From positions 1 to 16,083 of the forward strand of contig MU119846.1 of the NCBI GenBank assembly GCA_014904845.1: DNA of 16,083 bases, written 5' to 3'. The position numbers and the translations under genes are program-made. Origin of the DNA: Acephala macrosclerotiorum. Taxonomy: Eukaryota; Ascomycota; Leotiomycetes; Helotiales; Mollisiaceae. Position 1 is the stretch's first letter, and each line of letters begins with the position of its first letter. The notes beneath the pieces are model-generated. The model did no database searches. It was not told the DNA's origin and was given only the letters and a program-made list of their open reading frames with translations. This document shows, piece by piece, positions 9,001-16,083 of the stretch.

Positions 9001-9840
9001 ATTTTTTTAATCGTTAACTCGATTATAAATTTTTAGTATTTTCTTTTTTATATAATAAGATTTAACGATCATTAAATAAAAATTAATCAATTTATAAAAT
9101 ATATTAATTATATATATTTTTTTATTAATTACTAGTAATTTGTATAATTTTTTCTATTTGCTTTTTTTACGTTAAACGTGTACTTTAAATAGAATTGGTA
9201 AATTTAATATAAACTTCGTATTTGAATCGTTTTTTATTAAAAACGCATTATTAATTTAATATTAAATATATAAACGACGTACTTTTTTAATAATGATTCG
9301 AATTATTTTAATTTTTTTAATAATTGATAATAATAGCGTATCGTTACTAGTTATTCTAAAGTATATTTCAAAGACTAATAACGTAAATACAATATTGTTC
9401 AATTCTATCAAATCGTTAATAGTTTTAATTATTATTTGTAAAATTATATTTTTATCGATTTATTCTTCGATTAATTCGTCGTAAATAATCTTATAAACTC
9501 GACGTAATAAAATATAGTATTTTTTTACTTTTTTTATACTATTATAAATTTCAACGAGTATTTTTTTGATTTTAATTATTATTGTTTTAACGTTTTATTG
9601 AAATTCTATAAACGAGAAATTTTTTCTAGTATTATAAACGATATAATCTAGTGATTTTTAATATATATTGATTTAATATATACGTAATATATTTTATATT
9701 GTTTTCGCAAATATATTTTTTATAAATTTAATAATTTGAAATACTGTAAACGAGTTTATTATTTGTAAAATTAATTTTTATTTAAATATAAAACATCGAT
9801 AATAATCGAGTAATTAAATTTATAATTATTTTACAAAATA
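9001..9840 (-). pseudogene. Integrase domain of Copia Pol (catalytic residues lost)
   Basis: Integrase inserts the DNA copy into the genome. In frame I read LQIIN at about 9768-9754, YIVYNTRKNF at about 9645-9616, EFQ-NVK at about 9606-9586, SIKKVKKYY at 9540-9514, LLRRVYKII about 9507-9481, INDLIELN and LLVFEIYFRITSND at about 9423-9340, then a basic C-terminal part ending KSYYIKK near 9040. These match the Copia integrase core and C-terminus. The second catalytic Asp reads Asn (9631-9633), and the catalytic Glu reads Lys (9523-9525). They are 35 residues apart, the exact D35E spacing. The first Asp cannot be placed with confidence. Confidence 0.9.
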
Positions 9841-10008
9841 AATTTAAATTTTTCAAGTGATTATTTATACATTTAATAGTAATAACAATATTTAATAAAA
9901 TATTAAATATGTTTAATATTTATATTATAATTAACTCGTTAAAAAACTTTTATAAAACGTTGTATCGATAAATAATTAAAACATTTATACAATTAGTATA
10001 ATTTTATA

Positions 10009-10440
10009 TTAATAAAATAATTTCAAATTAGACTTTTTTCTAATTAATATAATAGTATTTATAAATAATTCTTTTTTTTTTACAATAAAAACGATTTTAT
10101 TTTTTTGAATCAAAATATTTTTTAAATTATCGAATTTTATACTTATAGTATTTATATTTTGAATACAAAATAAAAAAAATGTATTTATAAAAATAACGTA
10201 AAAAATAATAATATTTAATAAAATATTAATACGAATAATTTTTTGCAATAAAATAATATTTTTATTAAAGTGAATTTTATAAGTTTTAATCGTAAATATA
10301 TTCAATTAAATATTAATATCAAGTTTTTATAGTACTATAAATTGCGATTAATTAATAATTAATATTTCGACGATTTTATTATTCAATATAATCTCTTGAA
10401 AAATCTTTGAAAAATATCGATCTTCGAAAATAAAAAATAA
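10009..10440 (-). pseudogene. Aspartic protease region of Copia Pol (remnant)
   Basis: The protease cuts the polyprotein into its parts. The stretch FEDRYFSKIFQEIIL at about 10425-10384 leads into Asn-Asn-Lys at 10383-10375, where the family has Asp-Ser/Thr-Gly; all three changes are explained by G-to-A transitions. QFIVL-KLDINI follows, then the 98-codon open piece 10009-10305 with KIHFNKN, NIIIFYVIFINTFFLFCIQ and KFDNLKNILI, which resembles the segment after the protease in ascomycete Copia elements. The identification rests on motif order and on recalled family patterns, with no database search. Confidence 0.78.
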
Positions 10441-12600
10441 ATATTAATTCAATTCAAGTAATTCAAATTGTAATAATAAAATATTAAATATATTTTTTCT
10501 TGTAATAATATAACGAGTAAATTGATTATTTAAAATAATTACTATTTGCATATTATTGATTTTTTTAAATTCAATAAAATAATTCTTATTCTCGTTTTTT
10601 ATTTTTATACTTATTAATAATTAATTAATTTTTATTATTTGATTATTTTTTAATAAACTTTCTATTTTCTCGATTTTAACGAGAAAATTTTAATAATAAA
10701 CTATTGTAATATTTCGATTTATTGTATATTAAATTTACTATTGAAATTTTATATATATTTATTATCGTTTTTTTATCGTATGTTTTATTGATTAATATTT
10801 CGATTTACTATAAATATAATATTTTTTTTAATATAATTCTTTTTAAAATCTATAATTTTTACGATATTTACTTCGAAAATTTTCTCGATTTCAATATTCT
10901 CGATTTTATTCTCGATCGCATTTTTTATTTCGTTTTTTATAAATACGATCAATTTAATTTTAATCGAATTCGATTTTTTTTTTTAATTTTAAAAAATAGA
11001 ATTTAAATTATACTACTATATTTCACGTGATCGCATTACAATATCTATTACTGATCGCAATTTAATGTAAATACTTTCAAAAGTACTAATAGATTTATAG
11101 AAAATAAAATTACACTTTTCAATACTTCGATAAATACTAATAATTTAATTTCGCAAATTATATTCTATTTGATATTTCGATAATAAATTTAATTAAATCT
11201 TTTGAAATTGATCGAAAAATATTTATAAGTATTTTAATTTAGTTTTTATTAAATTAATTATAATAATTTTTATTAGAATTGTTTTTTTTTATAAAAATAT
11301 ATATAATTAGTAATTTTTTTTAATTTTGAAATAGTTTTTTATTATTGTTATTAGCGTAATAAAATCGAAACTTCTTTTTAGAAATTTATTGAAATAAAAT
11401 ATACTCGTATATTTTATAAAACTAATAAAAAAATACTTTGTCGTATTGATTTTAAAATAATTCGATTTTATTATAATAATTATAAAAAATCGATAGTTTG
11501 CGATTAAAAATATCGTATAATTTTTTATTATATTTTTTATTATCGATATAAATCTTTATTAAATTCGTAAGTAATTTAATAAAAATATTTTGTAAATTAT
11601 TATATTGATCTAATTACTATTAAAGAAATTACTAGTAAATAAATTAAGTATTTTATATTATACTAAGTAAATTCGTATTTGTAGAAAGAATTGTAATAAG
11701 AAAAATATAAAAAGTATTCGTAGAAATAATTGTATTTGTAATAAAAAAATTCGTATTAATAATTGAAATCGTAAAAGTGATTATATTCTAATTATTGAAT
11801 ACTAGTATTAAAATACTTTGATTTGCTAATTAAATTGATCGATTTTATTGAGAGAAGAAATTTTTATTTTTTAATTGATCGACGATTTTTGTTTATATCT
11901 ATTTATAAAACTTTTTTTGTTAAAAACTTTTTTTCAAATTATTAGTAATAAATTTTCTATTTTTCGATATTTAAATTTCGTAAATATATAAAAAATCTCG
12001 TAAACGGCGTATAAAATCTTTGTATATTAAACGTAAAATTTTTTGAGAGTAATTCTCAAAGTCTTTTTAAAAGTATTTTTATAAATTGCGATTAAAGTAT
12101 TCTTTTTTTTTTATATATTTTAAAGCGATAAAAAATATATTTATTTAATATTATTTTATTAAAATTTTTATTATTCGTAAAATCGAAATTTTTTTTTTAT
12201 TTGTTTTTATTATAAAAAAATTTAATTTTGAATAAATTCGCTATTTTAAGAAATAATTGCACAATAAATAATAAAAAGATTAAAAGTTTTAATTCGAGTT
12301 CAAATAAATATTATTATTAATATTTATACGCTTTCGATTAAATAATAAGTAAAAGCGTAAAACTTTTTTTAAGAATTCGTTTTTGACGTAAATTCGAGTA
12401 AATTAATATAAGTTTAAAATCGCTTTCACGTTTTTTTATTCGTTTTTCGTAAACGTTATTATTCTACGTAATAAACGTAGACTTGAAAAGTAAATACAAA
12501 TTTAAAATCGCTCTCGTATTGTTTTTTTTAAGTCTTTAATAATCTCGATATTTTCAGCGCGTTTTTACAAAAAAATTTTGTAGATTTCTATTTTTTCGAA
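10441..12600 (-). pseudogene. Gag region of the Copia polyprotein (poorly resolved)
   Basis: Gag would form the particle shell and bind RNA. In the same frame as Pol, 12290-12600 reads as a basic, helix-like protein (IKDLKKTIRERF, LLRRI, FTKNE, YVKNEFLKKVLRFYLLFNRKR) with few stops. A charged Arg/Glu/Lys-rich stretch lies at about 10861-10980. Between about 11100 and 12290 the frame is too damaged to follow. A patch near 11010-11110 keeps higher G+C and could correspond to the zinc-knuckle area, but I cannot place the cysteines. The assignment rests mainly on position upstream of protease. Confidence 0.55.
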
Positions 12601-12731
12601 AATATATTAATTATTTTAAATATTTTTTTACAAAAAGCAAATTATTTAAAGAATTTATTTCTTTTTATAAATTAATCTTTTTTAAATAAAAATTTAATGA
12701 TTTTGTAATTAATTGAACAATTATTAATTAG
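12601..12731 (-). other. Leader between 5' LTR and Gag-Pol
   Basis: This stretch of about 130 bp follows the 5' LTR in the coding direction and has stops in the polyprotein frame, so it is read as untranslated leader. The primer-binding site should begin within a few bases of 12731. The minus-strand sequence there (ctaattaataattgttc) shows no recognisable tRNA complement; it may be mutated past recognition. Confidence 0.5.
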
Positions 12732-12937
12732 TATTAATATTATTAAAAATATTTATTATTAATAATAAATCAAAAATAAAATAAATAAATAAATTGAATA
12801 ATTCGTTGATTAATTGTAAATTGTAAATCTTATAAGCGCGCAAAAATTGAAAAATATAATCTCAACTCTGGCGCAAGCGGCGCTAGTCCCGATCTGGCCT
12901 AGTGCCGCACGTGACTACTAAACTAATATTGTATTCA
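12732..12937 (-). repeat. 5' LTR of the Copia element
   Basis: In coding orientation it starts TG (plus-strand CA at 12936-12937) and would carry the element promoter. The distal end, plus-strand 12732-12733, reads TA where the other LTR keeps TG. It shares the G+C-rich core with 6742-6947, here 12866-12925, with CACGTGAC at 12908-12915. Most differences from its partner lie in the outer two thirds. I do not assign a TATA box: the tcttataag at 12829 is partly made by mutation, since the partner reads ctcgtaa there. Confidence 0.95.
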
Positions 12938-12942
12938 TATAT
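12938..12942. repeat. 5-bp target site duplication (tatat), right
   Basis: This copy matches 6737-6741 exactly and directly follows the CA end of the LTR. Confidence 0.8.
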
Positions 12943-15900
12943 ATATTTATAATATATATTTTTAATTTTTTATATAATTTTTTTTATATTTTTTATCGGA
13001 TATATATTTAATTATATTTTTAAACAAATTATAAATTTGAAATTTTATATTTAAATTTAATTTAATAATTTTTTTTATTTTTTTATTAAAAATTTTTTTA
13101 TTTAATTTATTTATAAAAAAATATATTTAAATTAATATTTTAAAAATAATTTTAATTTTTGCGTTTTATAAATATTATTAAAAATAATTTTTTTAAAAAT
13201 TAAATAATTAATTATTTTTTTAATATAATTTTTTTTTAAATAAATTTTTAAATAAAATTTTTTTTTTTTAATATTTTAATATAAAATCGTTTATTTTATT
13301 TTATTTTTTTTTAAATTTAATATTTTTTTTTAAAAATTTAAATTTATTATATTTAATATACAAATAAAATTATTTATTTATTATTTTATAAATAAATTAA
13401 TAAATTAATTTTTTAATATTTTTTTTATATTTAAAATAATAAAAAATTTAAAAAGATTTTATTTAAAAAAATTTTTACGATTAAAATTTTAAATTTACGA
13501 ATTTAATATATTATATAAATAATAAATTAATTATTAATTATATATTAAATTAATAAATAAACTTATTATTTTAATTGTATTTTTATAAATTTTTTTAATT
13601 TTTAATTAAATATTATAAATTAAAAATAATATTTTTATTTTAAATAATTTTTATATTATAAATCTTTTTATTAATCGTAATAATTATAATTCAATTATAT
13701 TTATAATATAAAAATTCTATAATAATAATTATTATAATTAAAAATTAATTATTATTTTACAAAATAAAAAAAATAATTTAAATAAAAAAAAAAAAAAAAA
13801 AATTTAAAATTAATATAAAATTATATTAAAAATTATTTTTATTTTATTTTTATTAAATAAATTTTTTTCGAATTTGAAATTTTTTTTATTATTATTATTT
13901 TTTATAATATAATTTTATTATATTTAAAATATTTTTAAAAATATTTTTTTTATATTTTTCGAAAAATTTAATTTAAATTATTTTTTATTCGATTTAAAAT
14001 TTTATAATTTGAAAATTTTATTTATAAACGTAAATTATTAAAAAAATTATTTATTTTATAAATTTTATTAATTTATTTAAATTTATATTTTAATTTTTTT
14101 AAAAAATTCAAATTTTAATTTTTTTTTTTAATAATTTTTATTATTATATTTTTTTTAAATATTAATTTTTTTTATTTTTTTTTTTAAATTTATTATTTTT
14201 ATTTTTATTTTAAATTATAAATTAATTTAAAAATTTAATTTAAATATTTAAATTTAAAATTTTATTTTTTTATTTTTTATTGTTTAATTAAAATACGTAA
14301 AAATTTCATTCGAATTATTATACGAATAATTTTAAATTTTTATTTTTTTTATTTTAATTTTTAAAAATAATAAATTTAATTAATAAAATTTTTATAAATT
14401 TTTATTATCGCGAAATCAATAATAAATTTTAATATTAAAAAAATTAAATAAAAAATTAAAAAAAAATCGTATATAATAAAATTTTTTTAATATAAAATAA
14501 AAAATAAATTTAAATAAATATAATTATTCGAAATAAATATAAATATAATAATTATTAAAAAATTAAAAATTTTAAACGAATTTTTTTAATATTAAATATT
14601 ATTAATACGTTTGAAAATAATTATAAATATTTTAAATTTTAATTTAATATTAATAATTTAAATTTTTTTTTAAAATTTTATTTATTTATTTATATAATTA
14701 AAAAATATAAACGTAAAATTAAAAAATAAATATTAAAATAATTATTATTAAAAATATTAAAAATTATAATTAAAATTATTTAATTAATCGTTTAAATAAT
14801 TATTTAATTAAATTAATAAATATATTTTAAATTAATCGCGTAATTAATTTTTTTAAATAAATAACAAATTATAAAAAATTTTCAAATTTAATTAATTTTA
14901 TAATTTTATTTATAAATTTTTTATTATTATTTTAATTTAATTTTCAATTTTTATTAAAATTTAAAATTATTTAATTATTATATTTAATAAAATAATTTAA
15001 AAAATATATAATTAAAAAAAATATTAAATTTTTTTTTTATATTTATTAATAATATTCTTTTAATATATAATTAATTTGATTTTAATATTTTTAATTTTTA
15101 TTATATTAAATTTTTTTATTTTAAAAAAAAAATTAATTAATTTTTTATTTAATTTTTTTATTTAATTAATATTATTATTTTTTTAAAAAAAAAAAATTTA
15201 TTTTTTTATTTTTAAATTTATTAATTATATAACGTATAATATTTTTTATAATTAAAAAAATTATAGATTTTAATATAAATATATTAAATATTAAAATTAT
15301 TAAAATTATAATTAAATTGATTTTTATTAATTTAATAATAATTTAAATATTATTTTATATACGATTTAATAATATTAAATTTTATTTTATAATAAATTTT
15401 TTTAATTTCATTTTAATTTTTTAATCGAATAAAATAATTTATTATAAAATTTATTAATATTATTAAATCGATTATTTTTTTTCAATTATATAATTTAATT
15501 ATTAATTTTTTAACGAATTATTTTTTATATTTATTTTTATTTTTATTTTATTTTTCGAACGTTTTATTCGTTTATTTTAATTTTTTTTTTCGATTTCAAT
15601 TTTTTTATTATTATTATATTAATTCTTTTTAAATCTTTTTTTAAAAAATAATTATATTTTAAATTTATATTATTAAATAATATAATTAATTTAAATATTT
15701 AAAAATATAAAATATTAAAAAATTATTTATTATATATAATAATATTAATTTTATTAAAAAATATTATTTTAATTTTTATATTTATAAAATTTATATTTTA
15801 ATTAAAAAAAAACTTTATAATTATTTTATTAAATATAAAAAATATAAAATAAAAATTAAATTTTATTTATTTAAATATTATTAATTTAATATTAATTAAA

Positions 15901-15993
15901 AATCATAATAATAATTAATATTTAATTATATTTAAATATAATAAATTTAAAATAATTCGAATTTATATTATTAAATTTAAAAATAAAATTATA
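12943..15993. other. RIP-saturated AT-rich DNA, no genes
   Basis: No gene, RNA gene or identifiable element is visible here. Composition matches the left flank, with C mostly in CpG. A run of 19 A at 13784-13802 is the longest homopolymer I noted; I see no evidence that it is a retroposon tail. The stretch 15540-15620 keeps a few cgaacg and ttcg words and is slightly less eroded. Confidence 0.75.
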
Positions 15994-16083
15994 ATTTATT
16001 TTATTTATTTTATTTATTTTATTTATTTTATTTATTTTATTTATTTTATTTATTTTATTTATTTTATTTATTTTATTTATTTT
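15994..16083 (+). repeat. 9-bp minisatellite, ten perfect copies, open at window end
   Basis: The unit atttatttt repeats ten times without a single deviation from 15994 to the last base, so the array continues beyond the window. Perfect copies in DNA this old imply recent expansion by slippage or unequal exchange. The unit has no C or G, so it is invisible to C-to-T mutation. Confidence 0.95.

Larger units (their letters stand above)
7264..12600 (-). pseudogene. Copia Gag-Pol polyprotein, inactivated by point mutation
   Basis: Products of the intact gene would be the capsid protein plus protease, integrase, reverse transcriptase and RNase H, acting in cytoplasmic virus-like particles and then in the nucleus. 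One minus-strand frame (codons beginning at positions divisible by 3) carries all motifs from about 10440 to 7300 with no frameshift, and readable text also at about 12290-12600. Stops are TAA, TAG and TGA of the kind made from Gln, Arg or Trp codons by transitions. The first Met appears lost: an ATA at 12589-12591 is one transition from ATG, but the start is uncertain. The end could be the TAA at 7264-7266. The longest surviving open piece is 10009-10305. Confidence 0.88.
6742..12937 (-). mobile_element. Ty1/Copia LTR retrotransposon, RIP-inactivated
   Basis: The element is about 6.2 kb with 206-bp LTRs, a tatat target duplication and a single Gag-Pol pseudogene on the minus strand. Order along the coding strand is 5' LTR (12732-12937), short leader, gag region, protease, integrase, reverse transcriptase, RNase H, 3' untranslated region, 3' LTR (6742-6947). 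Integrase before reverse transcriptase defines Copia rather than Ty3/Gypsy. Domain motifs resemble Copia elements common in ascomycetes. It cannot be active: stops run throughout, and active-site residues are replaced by transition mutations. I cannot identify a primer-binding site or polypurine tract; both may have been erased. Confidence 0.92.

Noticed and set aside
9293..9484. Plus-strand open frame of 63 codons
   Set aside because: It is the antisense of the integrase C-terminal half, which is clearly recognisable on the minus strand.
10722..11006. Plus-strand open frame of 94 codons, membrane-like
   Set aside because: It is opposite the charged gag stretch. The apparent hydrophobicity comes from T-rich codons, and no family features are visible.
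12042..12060. 7-bp hairpin tttgaga/tctcaaa as a terminator
   Set aside because: It is short and lies within the gag region, and bacterial-type terminators are not expected here.
1..16083. Mitochondrial or apicomplexan origin because of the extreme A+T
   Set aside because: Transition-only LTR divergence, CpG-limited C and a fungal-type Copia element point to nuclear RIP. No mitochondrial gene, rRNA or tRNA is seen.

Overview
The window looks like a repeat-only, heavily mutated compartment of a fungal nuclear genome, most likely a filamentous ascomycete. I see no intact host gene. Most of the DNA is almost pure A+T. The few remaining C residues sit mainly in CpG, while CpA and CpT (TpG and ApG on the other strand) are nearly gone. 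That is the footprint expected of repeat-induced point mutation (RIP), the fungal process that converts C to T in duplicated DNA. The taxon cannot be fixed more closely from this sequence.

Layout. Positions 1-4827, 5811-6736 and 12943-15993 are RIP-saturated AT DNA. They hold only simple or low-complexity structure: a 70-bp-arm foldback at 398-576, a 49-bp tandem duplication at 2106-2203, modules recurring about every 150 bp at 2731-3066, an (AT)13 run at 6255-6280, and a 9-bp minisatellite that runs off the right edge. Positions 4830-5808 are a short DNA transposon with 19-bp terminal inverted repeats, a TA target duplication and repeated ATATAGAGA subterminal motifs. It is visibly less mutated than its surroundings and probably non-autonomous.

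Positions 6742-12937 are a complete LTR retrotransposon of the Ty1/Copia type, inserted in minus orientation. It has two 206-bp LTRs that align without gaps, an identical 5-bp target duplication (tatat) on each side, and one dead Gag-Pol polyprotein readable in a single minus-strand frame from about 12600 to 7264. Protease, integrase, reverse transcriptase and RNase H can all be recognised in that frame in Copia order. They are full of transition-type stops and lost catalytic residues, and the reverse transcriptase is too short.

How the parts relate. By mutation load the flanks are oldest, the Copia element later, and the small DNA transposon youngest or least exposed to RIP. The LTR pair gives a clean record of the mutational process: 24 differences, all C/T or G/A transitions, no transversions and no indels. 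I found no gene cluster, defence system, CRISPR array, rRNA or tRNA. The most interesting material is the mutational record itself: CpG sparing, CG to TA double changes, and cold islands that each contain CACGTGA.
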